Below are positions 49,421 to 62,200 of a stretch of 64,000 nucleotides of DNA, piece by piece. The notes beneath the pieces were generated by a model. The model searched no databases. It was not told the DNA's origin and saw only the letters and a list, made by a program, of their open reading frames with translations. This DNA comes from Henricia sp. BOLD:AAB3569. Its lineage: Eukaryota; Echinodermata; Asteroidea; Spinulosida; Echinasteridae. The translations under genes were made by a program, and so were the position numbers. The stretch is taken from contig JBBELK010000008.1 in the NCBI GenBank assembly GCA_037783545.1, positions 1,379,001 to 1,443,000 of the forward strand, given 5' to 3'. Numbering within the stretch: the first letter of the stretch is position 1; every line of letters starts with the position of its first letter.

Positions 49421-52400
49421 AATTGGGTCAACGTTGTTAGTCTCGGGACCCCTTGGGCATTACAAAAATACCAAAAGTTAAGTCGTCACACGAAACAGCG
49501 CCCTCTAGCGGCAAGTTGAAAAATGGCCAAAACGCATTTTGAAGAGATGTCTGTGGCAAAGTTTTTGCAAATTGGCCCAAAATTAGTGCATATGTTCACT
49601 GAGGGTCAGTGAATACGCCCATGTTTTCAAAAGTTTGATGACGTCACCAGGTGTCAAATTACACTCGCTTGAACGTGCATCTTTTTAACAGCTATATCTA
49701 GAGAACGAAACAGCCGATGAAGGTCAAATATTTTGTTTCAGGTTTGTTGTGACTTGGTCTAACGCATATTAGCAGCAAAATTTGGTGGCGTAACGATGAC
49801 GTCATCAAATAAGCCCGTTTGTACAGCATACATTAGCCAAGGTCGTTCACTTCCTCTAATGGTCGTATGACCTTGAAACCAAGCAGAGACGTAGACTTGG
49901 TCATTAACATATAACATACCAAGTTACATTAGTGTGACGTCATTTGTTGATTTGTTATGAATTTTTGAATCTGGCAATCTATACTACAGCATACACACAG
50001 TGCAGTATATACATGTATACGAGTGTACATAAGCATGTACAATATGCATACATCTGCACTATCCCATTTCCCATAGACAAAGCACACAGTCTGTCTCTTA
50101 TGACATGCATGATTTGTTGATTTATTATGAATTTTTGAATCTTGTCACTGTGCATATTGTACATGTATACGTACAGTATGTATTTATATTGTACAAAGTG
50201 TACATGTAGTATTATACAGCATGCAGTTTTACATGCATACAAACATACAAAAAAAGAAAAGCGGAAAGCCATATGCTCTGTTATCAACAGACATACCTCT
50301 AGTTTTTAGCTTTTTTTATTCTTCTCCCAAAACCCCATAGACAAAGCGCATGGTCTTTCGGCCTGGCAAAATGGTCACTTGCAAAGCTCGGATCATCATC
50401 AAACTTGGTCACAACAATCACCTCATAGTGAAGTACTGCACAAATGTGTTTACATTTTGATGACGTCATCAGGTGTCAGATTACAAGCGTTTGAAATATA
50501 TGGCCTTCAAATTGAAACTTCTGTAAAAATTCAACCGTTTGAGATACAAACTTTATTCTTTCGGCAATGGTCATGACTATCCAAGGTCTAAATTTCATAC
50601 ACAGACATTGACCTTGAATCTTGCTTCCTATTGGTCCAAAACGAGGCTGCCCTGTCATTTAAAACTGGTAGCAGATACAGAGATCGGGTCAAAATTGTTA
50701 GTCTCAAGACCTCTTGGGCATTCCAAAAATACCAAAAGTTAAGTCGTGACACGAAAGAGCGCCCTCTAGCGGCAAGTTGAAAAATGGCCAAAACCTATTT
50801 TGAAGAGATGTCTGTGGCGAAGTTTTTGCAAATTGGCCCAAAATTGGTGGATATGTTCACTGAGGGTCAGTGAACATGCCCATACCTTCAAAAGTTTGAT
50901 GACGTCACCAGGTGTCAAATTACACTCAGTTGAACATGCGTTCTTCTAACGGTTATATATAGAGAACGAAAAGGCCGATGGAGGTCAAATTTTGTGTTTT
51001 AGGTTTGTTGTGACTTGGTCTAATGCATATTAGCAGCAACATTTGGTGGCGTAACGATGACGTCATCAAATAAGCCCGTTTGTGCAGCATACATTTGCCA
51101 AGGTCGTTCACTTCCTCTAATGGGCGTATGACCTTGAAACCTAGCAGGGACGTAGACGTGGTCATTAACATATAACATACCAAGTTACATTAGTGTGACG
51201 TCCTTTGTTGATTTGTTATGAATTTTTGAATCTGGCAACCTATACCACAGCATACACACAGTGCAGTGTATACGGGTGTACATAAGCATGAACAATCGCC
51301 ATACATCTGCACTACCCCATTTCCCATAGACAAAGCACATAGTCTATCTCGCTGCTAGAAGGGTCGCTTGCAAAGCTTGGATCATCATCAAACTTGGTCA
51401 CAATAAGGAACCCATACTAAAGTACTATACCAAAGAGGTTACATCTTGATGACGTCACCAGGGGTCAGATTACATGTGTCTGAAATTTAATGCCTTAAAA
51501 ATTAAAAAATTTGTAAAAATTCAACCGTTTGAGATACAAACATTTTTGTTTCGGCAATGGTCATGACTATCCAATGTCTAAATTTCATGCAGAGACAATG
51601 ACCTTGAATCTTGCTTCCTATTGGTCGAAAACGAGGCTGCGTTGTCATTTAAAACTGGTAGCAGATACCGAAATTGGGTCAACGTTGTTAGTCTCGGGAC
51701 CCCTTGGGCATTACAAAAATACCAAAAGTTAAGTCGTCACACGAAACAGCGCCCTCTAGCGGCAAGTTGAAAAATGGCCAAAACGCATTTTGAAGAGATG
51801 TCTGTGGCGAAGTTTTTGCAAATTGGCCCAAAATTGGTGCATATGTTCACTGAGGGTCAGTGAATATGCCCATACTTTCAAAAGTTTGATGACGTCACCA
51901 GGTGTCAAATTACACTCGCTTGAACGTGCATCCTTTTAACAGCTATATCTAGAGAACGAAACGGCCGATGAAGGTCAAATATTTTGTTTCAGGTTTGTTG
52001 TGACTTGGTCTAACGCATATTAGCAGCAAAATTTGGTGGCTTAACGATGACGTCATCAAATAAGCCCGTTTGTACAGCATACATTAGCCAAGGTCGTTCA
52101 CTTCCTCTAATGGTCGTATGACCTTGAAACCAAGCAGGGACGTAGACTTGGTCATTAACATATAACATACCAAGTTACATTAGTGTGACGTCATTTGTTG
52201 ATTTGTTATGAATTTTTGAATCTGGCAACCTATACTACAGCATACACACAGTGCAGTATATACATGTATACGTGTGTACATAAGCATGTACAATATGCAT
52301 ACATCTGCACTATCCCATAGACAAAGCACACAGTCTGTCTCGGTGCTAGAAGAGTCGCTTGCAAAGCTCGGATCATCATCAAACTTAGTCACAATAAGGA

Positions 52401-53072
52401 ACCCATAGTAAAGTACTATACCAAAGAGGTTAGATCTTGATGACGTCACCAGGGGTAAGATTACATGTGTCTGAAATTTAATGCCTTGCAAATTGAAAAA
52501 TCTGTAAAAATTGAACCGTTTGAGATACAATCTTTATTCTTTCGGCACTGGTCATGACTATCCAAGGTCTAAATTTCATGCAGAGACATTGACCTTGAAT
52601 CTTGTTTCCTATTGGTCGAAAACGAGGCTGCCTTGTCATTTAAAACTGGTAAGCGATGCCGAGATCGTGTCAACGGTGTTAGTCTCAGGACCCCTTGGGC
52701 ATTCAAAAAATACAAAAAGTTAAGTCGTCACACGAAACAGCCCCCTCTAGTGACGAGTTGAAAAAAGACCAAAACGTATTTTGAATTGGTCAAATGTATA
52801 TTATCAGCTAAATATTGTGACGTCACGATGACGTAATCAAATAAGAGTTCCTCAAGTATACATTAACCAAGGTCGTCTACTTTCTCCATTGGTCGTATGA
52901 CCTTGAAAACTATCAGGTGCCTGGACCTGGTCATTAACATGTAACATACCAAGTTACATTAGTATGACATGCATGATTTGTTGATTTATTATGAATTTTT
53001 GAATCTTGTCACTGTGCATATTGTACATGTATATGTACAGTATGTATTTATATTGTACAAAGTGTACATGTA

Positions 53073-53214
53073 GTATTATACAGCATGCAGTTTTACATGC
53101 ATACAAACATACAAAAAAAGAAAAGCGGAAAGCCATATGCTCTGTTATCAACAGACATACCTCTAGTCTTTTTTGTATGTTTGTATGCATGTAAAACTGC
53201 ATGCTGTATAATAC
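53073..53214. repeat. Palindrome at the satellite inversion point
   Basis: Arms 53073-53120 and 53168-53214 are near-perfect inverted repeats (GTATTATACAGCATGCAG ... CTGCATGCTGTATAATAC) around a 47-bp centre that holds GCGGAAAGCC and CCTCTAG. The mirror symmetry continues at lower identity on both sides, because the whole array flips here. Confidence 0.9.
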
Positions 53215-56200
53215 TACGTACACTTTGTACAATGTAAATGCATACCCTACATGTACATGTACATGCACAGTGAAAAGATTCAAAAATTCATAATAAATCA
53301 ACAAATCATGCATGTCATACTAATGTAACTTGATATGTTACATGTTAATGACCAGGTCCAGGCACCTGCTAGGTTTGAAGGTCAAACGACCAATGGAGGA
53401 AGTAAACGATCTAGGTTAATGTATACTTGAGGAACTCTTATTTGATTACGTTATCGTTACGCCACCAAATTGTTGTGCTAATATGCACTTTACCAAGTCA
53501 CAACAAACCTAAAACACAAAATTTGACCTTCGTCGGCCTTTTCGTTCTCTAGATATAGCTGTTAAACGAATGCATGTTCAACCGAGTGTAATTTGACACC
53601 TGGTGACGTCATCAAACTTTTGAAGGTATGGGCATGTTCACTGACCCTCAGCGAACATATTCACCAATTTTGGGCCAATTTCAAAAAACTTCGCCACAGA
53701 CATCTGTTCAAAACGCGTTTTGGCCATTTTTCAACTTGCCGCTAGAGGGCGCTCTTTCGTGTCACGACTTAATTTTTGGTATTTTTTGAATGCCCAAGGG
53801 GTCTTGAGACTAACAACGTTGACCCAATCTCGGTATCTGCTACCAGTTTTAAATGACAACGCAGCCTCGTTTTCGACCAATAGGAAGCAAGATTCAAGGT
53901 CATTGTCTTTGCATGAAATTTAGACATTGGATAGTCATGACCATTGCCGAAACAAAAATGTTTGTATCTCAAACGGTTGAATTTTTACAGATTTTTGAAT
54001 TTTTAAGGCATTAAATTTCAGACACATGTAATCTGACACCTGGTGACGTCATCAAGATGTAACCTCTTTGGTACAGTACTTTACTATGGGTTCCTTATTG
54101 TGACCAAGTTTGATGATGATCCAAGCTTTGCAAGCGACCCTTCTAGCAGCGAGATAGACTATGTGCTTTGTCTATGGGAAATGGGGTAGTGCAGATGTAT
54201 GCATATTGTACATGCTTTTGTACACTCGTATATACTGCACTGTGTGTATGCTGTGGTATAGGTTGCCAGATTCAAAAATTCATAACAAATCAACAAATGA
54301 CGTCACACTAATGTAACTTGGTATGTTATATGTTAATGACCAAGTCTACGTCCCTGCTAGGTTTCAAGGTCATACGCCCATTAGAGGAAGTGAACGACCT
54401 TGGCTAATGTATGCTGCACAAACGGGCTTATTTGATGACGTCATCGTTACGCCACCAAATTTTGCGGCCAATATGCATTAGACTAAGTCACAACAAACCT
54501 AAAACACAAAATTTGACCTCCATCGGCCTTTTCGTTCTCTAGATATAACCGTTAGAAGAACGCATGTTCAACTGAGTGTAATTTTACACCTGGTGACGTC
54601 ATCAAACTGTTCAAGGTATGGGCGTGTTCACTGACCCTCAGTGAACATATGCACCAATTTTGGGCCAATTTGCAAAAACTTCGCCACAGACATCTCTTCA
54701 AAATAGGTTTTGGCCATTTTTCAACTTGCCGCTAGAGGGCGCTCTTTCGTGTCACGACTTAACTTTTGGTATTTTTGGAATGCCCAAGAGGTCTTGAGAC
54801 TAACACTTTTGACCCGATCTCTGTATCTGCTACCAGTTTTAAATGACAGGGCAGCCTCGTTTTCGACCAATAGGAAGCAAGATTCAAGGTCAATGTCTGT
54901 GTATGAAATTTAGACCTTGGATAGTCATGACCATTGCCGAAGGAATAAAGTTTGTATCTCAAACGGTTGAATTTTTACAGAAGTTTCAATATTGAAGGCC
55001 ATATATTTCAAACGCTTGTAATCTGACACCTGATGACGTCATCAAAATGTAAACACATTTGTGCAGTACTTCATTATGAGGTGATTGTTGTGACCAAGTT
55101 TGATGATGATCCCAGCTTTGCAAGTGACCATTTTGCCAGGCCGAAAGACCATGCGCTTTGTCTATGGGGTTTTGGGAGAAGAATAAAAAAAGCTAAACTA
55201 GAGGTATGTCTGTTGATAACAGAGCATATGGCTTTCCGCTTTTCTTTTTTTGTATGTTTGTATGCATGTAAAACTGCATGCTGTATAATACTACGTACAC
55301 TTTGTACAATGTAAATGCATACCCTACACGTACATGTACATGCACAGTGAAAAGATTCAAAAATTCATAATAAATCAACAAATCATGCATGTCATACTAA
55401 TGTAACTTGATATGTTACATGTTAATGACCAGGTCCAGGCACCTGCTAGGTTTGAAGGTCATACGACCAATGGAGGAAGTAAACGATCTAGGTTAATGTA
55501 TACTTGAGGAACTCTTATTTGATTACGTTATCGTGACGTCACAATATTTAGCTGATAATATACATTGCACCAAGTCAAAATAAACCTAAAACACAAAATT
55601 TGACCTCCATCGGTTTTTTTGTTCTCTAGATATAGCTGTTAAAAGGATGCACGTTCAACTGAGTGTAATTTGACACCTGGTGACGTCATCAAACTTTTGA
55701 AGGTATGGGCATGTCCACTGACCCTCAGTAAACATATGCACCGATTTTGGGCCAATTTGCAAAAACGTCGCCACAGACATCTCTTCAAAATGCGTTTTGG
55801 CTAGAGGGCGCTCTTTCGTGTGACGACCTAACTTTTGATATTTGTTGATGCCCAAGGGGTCCCGAGACTAACACTTTTGACCCGATCTCGATATCTGCTA
55901 CCAGTTTTAAATGACAACGCAGCCTCGTTCTCGACCAATAGGAAGCAAGATTCAAGGTCAATGTCTCTGCATGAAATTTAGACATTGGATAGTCATGACC
56001 ATTGCCGAAGGAATAAAGTTTGTATCTCAAACGGTTGAATTTGTACAGATTTTTGAAATTATAAGGCATTAAATTTCAGACACATGTAATCTGACACCTG
56101 GTGACGTCATCAAGATGTAACCTCTTTGGTATAGTACTTTACTATGGGTTCCTTACTGTGACCAAGTTTGATGATGATCCAAGCTTTGCAAGCGACCCTT

Positions 56201-59200
56201 CTAGCAGCGAGACAGACTATGTGCTTTGTCTATGGGATATGGGTTAGTGCAGATGTATGCATATTGTACATGCTTATGTACACTCGTATATACTGCACTG
56301 TGTGTATGCTGTGGTATAGGTTGCCAGATTCAAAAATTCATAACAAATCAACAAATGACGTCACACTAATGTAACTTGATATGTTAAATGTTAATGACCA
56401 AGTCTACGTCCCTGCTAGGTTTCAAGGTCATACGCTCATTAGAGGAAGTGAACGACCTTGGCTAATGTATGCTGCACAAACGGGCTTATTTGATGACGTC
56501 ATCGTTACGCCACCAAATTTTGCTGCTAATATGCATTAGACCAAGTCACAACAAACCTAAAACAAAAAATTTGACCTTCATCGGCCGTTTCGTTCTCTAG
56601 ATATAGCTGTTAAAAGGATGCACGTTCAACTGAGTGTAATTTGACACCTGGTGACGTCATCAAACTTTTGAAGGTATGGGCGTGTTCACTGACCCTCAGT
56701 GAACATATGCACCAATTTTGGGCCAATTTACAAAAACTTCGCCACAGACATCTCTTCAAAATAGGTTTTGGCCATTTTTCAACTTGCCGCTAGAGGGCGC
56801 TCTTTCGTGTCACGACTTAACTTTTGGTATTTTTGGAATGCCCAAGAGGTCTTGAGACTAACACTTTTGACCCGATCTCTGTATCTGCTACCAGTTTTAA
56901 ATTACAGGGCAGCCTCGTTTTCGACCAATAGGAAGCAAGATTCAAGGTCATTGTCTCTGCATGAAATTTAGACATTGGATAGTCATGACCATTGCCGAAA
57001 CAAAAATGTTTGTATCTCAAACGGTTGAATTTTTACAGATTCTTGAATTTTTAAGGCATTAAATTTCAGACACATGTAATCTGACACCTGGTGACGTCAT
57101 CAAGATGTAACCTCTTTGGTATAGTACTTTACTATGGGTTCCTTATTGTGACCAAGTTTGATGATGATCCAAGCTTTGCAAGCGACCCTTCTAGCAGCGA
57201 GATAGACTATGTGCTTTGTCTATGGGATATGGGGTAGTGCAGATGTATGCATATTGTACATGCTTATGTACACTCGTATTTACTGCACTGTGTGTATGCT
57301 GTGGTATAGGTTGCCAGATTCAAAAATTCATAACAAATCAACAAATGACGTCACACTGATGTAACTTGGTATGTTATATGTTAATGACCAAGTCTACGTC
57401 CCTGCTAGGTTTCAAGGTCATACGCCCATTAGAGGAAGTGAACGACCTTGGCTAATGTATGCTGCACAAACGGGCTTATTTGATGACGTCATCGTTACGC
57501 CACCAAATTTTGCTGCTAATATGCATTAGACCAAGTCACAACAAACCTAAAACACAAAATTTGACCTCCATCGGCCTTTTCGTTCTCTAGATATAACCGT
57601 TAGAAGAACGCATGTTCAACTGAGTGTAATTTGACACCTGGTGACGTCATCAAACTTTTGAAGGTATGGGCGTGTTCACTGACCCTCAGTGAACATATGC
57701 ACCAATTTTGGGCCAATTTGCAAAAACTTCGCCACAGACATCACTTTAAAATAGGTTTTGGCCATTTTTCAACTTGCCGCTAGAGGGCGCTCTTTCGTGT
57801 CACGACTTAACTTTTGGTATTTTTGGAATGCCCAAGAGGTCTTGAGACTAACACTTTTGACCCGATCTCTGTATCTGCTACCAGTTTTAAATTACAGGGC
57901 AGCCTCGTTTTCGACCAATAGGAAGCAAGATTCAAGGTCAATGTCTGTGTATGAAATTTAGACCTTGGATAGTCATGACCATTGCCGAAAGAATAAAGTT
58001 TGTATCTCAAACGGTTGAATTTTTACAGAAGTTTCAATTTGAAGGCCATATATTTCAAACGCTTGTAATCTGACACCTGATGACGTCATCAAAATGTAAA
58101 CACATTTGTGCAGTACTTCATTATGAGGTGATTGTTGTGACCAAGTTTGATGATGATCCGAGCTTTGCAAGTGACCATTTTGCCAGGCCGAAAGACCATG
58201 CGCTTTGTCTATGGGGTTTTGGGAGAAGAATAAAAAAAGCTAAAACTAGAGGTATGTCTGTTGATAACAGAGCATATGGCTTTCCGCTTTTCTTTTTTTG
58301 TATGTTTGTATGCATGTAAAACTGCATGCTGTATAATACTACGTACACTTTGTACAATGTAAATGCATACCCTACATGTACATGTACATGCACAGTGAAA
58401 AGATTCAAAAATTCATAATAAATCAACAAATCATGCATGTCATACTAATGTAACTTGATATGTTACATGTTAATGACCAGGTCCAGGCACCTGCTAGGTT
58501 TGAAGGTCATACGACCAATGGAGGAAGTAAACGATCTAGGTTAATGTATACTTGAGGAACTCTTATTTGATTACGTTATCGTTACGCCACCAAATTTTTC
58601 TGCTAATATGCATTAGACCAAGTCACAGCAAACCTAAAACACAAAATTTGACCTTCATCGGCCTTTTCGTTCTCTAGATATAGCTGTTAAAAGAATGCAT
58701 GTTCAACCGAGTGTAATTTGACACCTGGTGACGTCATCAAACTTTTGAAAGTATGGGCGTATTCACTGACCCTCAGTGAACATATGCACCAATTTTAGGC
58801 CAATTTGCAAAAACTTCGCCACAGACATCTCTTCAAAATGCGTTTTGGCCATTTTTCAACTTGCCGCTAGAGGGCGCTCTTTCGTGTCACGACTTAACTT
58901 TTGGTATTTTTGGAATGCCCAAGAGGTCTTGAGACTAACACTTTTGATCCGATCTCTGTATCTGCTACCAGTTTTAAATGACAACGCAGCCTCGTTTTCG
59001 ACCAATAGGAAGCAAGATTCAAGGTCATTGTCTCTGCATGAAATTTAGACATTGGATAGTCATGACCATTGCCGAAACAAAAATGTTTGTATCTCAAACG
59101 GTTGAATTTTTACAATTTTTTTAATTTTTAAGGCATTAAATTTCAGACACATGTAATCTGACCTCTGGTGACGTCATCAAGATGTAACCTCTTTGGTATA

Positions 59201-62200
59201 GTACTTTAGTATGGGTTTCTTATTGTGACCAAGTTTGATGATGATCCAAGCTTTGCAAGCGACCCTTCTAGCAGCGAGATAGACTATGTGCTTTGTCTAT
59301 GGGAAATGGGGTAGTGCAGATGTATGGCGATTGTTCATGCTTATGTACACCCGTATATACTGCACTGTGTGTATGCTGTGGTATAGGTTGCCAGATTCAA
59401 AAATTCATAACAAATCAACAAAGGACGTCACACTAATGTAACTTGGTATATTATATGTTAATGACCACGTCTACGTCCCTGCTAGGTTTCAAGGTCATAC
59501 GCCCATTAGAGGAAGTGAACGACCTTGGCAAATGTATGCTGCACAAACGGGCTTATTTGATGACGTCATCGTTACGCCACCAAATTTTGCTGCTAATATG
59601 CATTAGACCAAGTCACAACAAACCTAAAACACAAAATGTGACCTCCATCGGCCTTTTCGTTCTCTATATATAACCGTTAGAAGAACGCATGTTCAACTGA
59701 GTGTAATTTGACACCTGGTGACGTCATCAAACTTTTGAAGGTATGGGCATGTTCACTGACCCTCAGTGAACATATGCACCAATTTTGGGCCAATTTGCAA
59801 AAACTTCGCCACAGACATCTCTTCAAAATAGGTTTTGGCCATTTTTCAACTTGCCGCTAGAGGGCGCTCTTTCGTGTCACGACTTAACTTTTGGTATTTT
59901 TGGAATGCCCAAGAGGTCTTGAGACTAACACTTTTGACCCGATCTCTGTATCTGCTACCAGTTTTAAATGACAGGGCAGCCTCGTTTTCGACCAATAGGA
60001 AGCAAGATTCAAGGTCAATGTCTGTGTATGAAATTTAGACCTTGGATAGTCATGACCATTGCCGAAGGAATAAAGTTTGTATCTCAAACGGTTGAATTTT
60101 TACAGATTTTTGAATATGTAAGGCATTAAATTTCAAACGCTTGTAATTGGACACCTGATGACGTCATCAAGAAATAACCTCTTTGGTATAGTACTTTACT
60201 ATGGGTTACTTATTGTGACCAAGTTTGAAGATGATCCAAGCTTTGCAAGCGACCCTTCTACCAGATAGACATACTATGTGCTTTGTCTATGGGATATGGG
60301 TAGTGCAGATATATGCATATTGTACATGCTTATATATGCTGATATATATACTGCACAGTGTGTATGCTGTAGTATAGGTTGCCAGATTCAAAAATTCATA
60401 ACAAATTAACAAATGACGTCACACTAATGTTACTTGGTATGTTATATGTTAATGACCAAGTATACGTCCCTGCTAGGTGTCAAGGTCATACGACCATTAG
60501 AGGAAGTGAACGACATTGGCTAATGCATGCTGCACAAACGGGCTTATTTGATGACGTCATCGTTACGCCACCAAATTTTGCTGCTAATATGCATTAGACC
60601 AAGTCACAACAAACCTAAAACACAAAATTTGACCTTCATCAGCCTTGTCGTTCTCTAGATATAACCGTCAGAAGAACGCATGTTCAACCGGGTGTAATTT
60701 GACACCTGGTGACGTCATCAAACTTTTGAAGGTATAGGCTTGTTTACTGACCCTCGGTGAACATATGCACCAATTTTGGGCCAATTTGCAAAAACATCGC
60801 CACAGACATCTCTTCAAAATGCGTTTTGGCCATTTTTCAACTTGCCGTTAGAGGGCGCTCTTGCGTGTGACGACCTAGCTTTTGGTATTTTTCTGATGCC
60901 CAAGGGGTCCTGAGAACAACACTTTTGACCCGATCTCCACATCTGCTACCAGTTTTAAATGACAGGATAGCCTCGTTTTCGACCAATATGAAGCAAGATT
61001 CAAGGTCAATGTCTGTGTACGGAATTTAGACCTTGGATAGTCATGACCATTGCCGAAAGAATAAAGTTTGTATCTCAAACGGTTGAATTTTTACAGAAGT
61101 TTCAATTTGAAGGCCATATATTTCAAACGCTTGTAATCTGACACCTGATGACGTCATCAAAATGTAAACACATTTGTGCAGTACTTCACTATGAGGTGAT
61201 TGTTGTGACCAAGTTTGATGATGATCCGAGCTTTGCAAGTGACCGTTTTGCCAGGCCGAAAGACCATGCGCTTTGTCTATGGGGTTTTGGGAGAAGAATA
61301 CAAAAAGCTAAAAAAAACTAGAAGTATGTCTGTTGATAACAGAGCATATGGCTTTCCGCTTTTCTTTTTTTGTATGTTTGTATGCATGTAAAACTGCATG
61401 CTGTATAATACTACATGTACACTTTGTACAATGTAAATACATACGTACATGTACACTTTGTACAATGTAAATACATACGTACATGTACATGCACAGTGAC
61501 AAAATTCCAAAATTCATAATAAATCAACAAATCACGCAAGTCATATGCCTGTTAATGACCAGGTCCAGTCACCTGCTAGGTTTCAAGGTCATACGACCAA
61601 TGGAAGAAGTAAACAACCTAGGTTAATGTATACTTGAGGAACTCTTATTTAATTACGTCATCGTGACATCACAATATTTAGCTGATAATACACATTGCAC
61701 CAAGTCAAACAACCTTGGCTAATGTATGCTGCACAAGCGCGCTTTTTTGATGACGTCATCGTAACGCCACCAAATGTTGCTGACAATATGCATTAGAGCA
61801 AGTCACAACAAGCCTAAAACACAAAATTTTACCCCCATCGGTCTTTTCGTTCTCTAGATATAGCCGTTAGAAGAACGCATGTTCAACCGAGTGTAATTTG
61901 ACACCTGGTGACGTCATCAAACTTTTGAAGGTATGGGCATGTTTACTGACCCTCAGTGAACATATGCACCAATTTTGGGCCAATTTGCAAAAACTTCGCC
62001 ACAGACATCTCTTAAAAACGCGTTTTGACAATTTTTCAACTTGCCGCTAGAGGGCGCTCTTTTGTGTGACGACCTAACTTTTGGTATTTTTTTGATGCCC
62101 AAGGGGTCCTGAGACTAACACTTTTGACCCGATCTCGGTATCTGCTACCAGTTTTAAATGACAGGGCAGCCTCGATTTCGACCAATAGGAAGCAATATTC

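Larger units (their letters stand above)
39551..53167 (+). repeat. Satellite block, direct orientation
   Basis: About 13-14 monomers of the same satellite as block 1, in the same orientation, with long and short monomers alternating so that ~1.87-2.9 kb combinations recur (for example around 42211 and 44081). It is interrupted by a TIR element and a SINE. It ends after CCTCTAGT at 53167. Confidence 0.95.
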
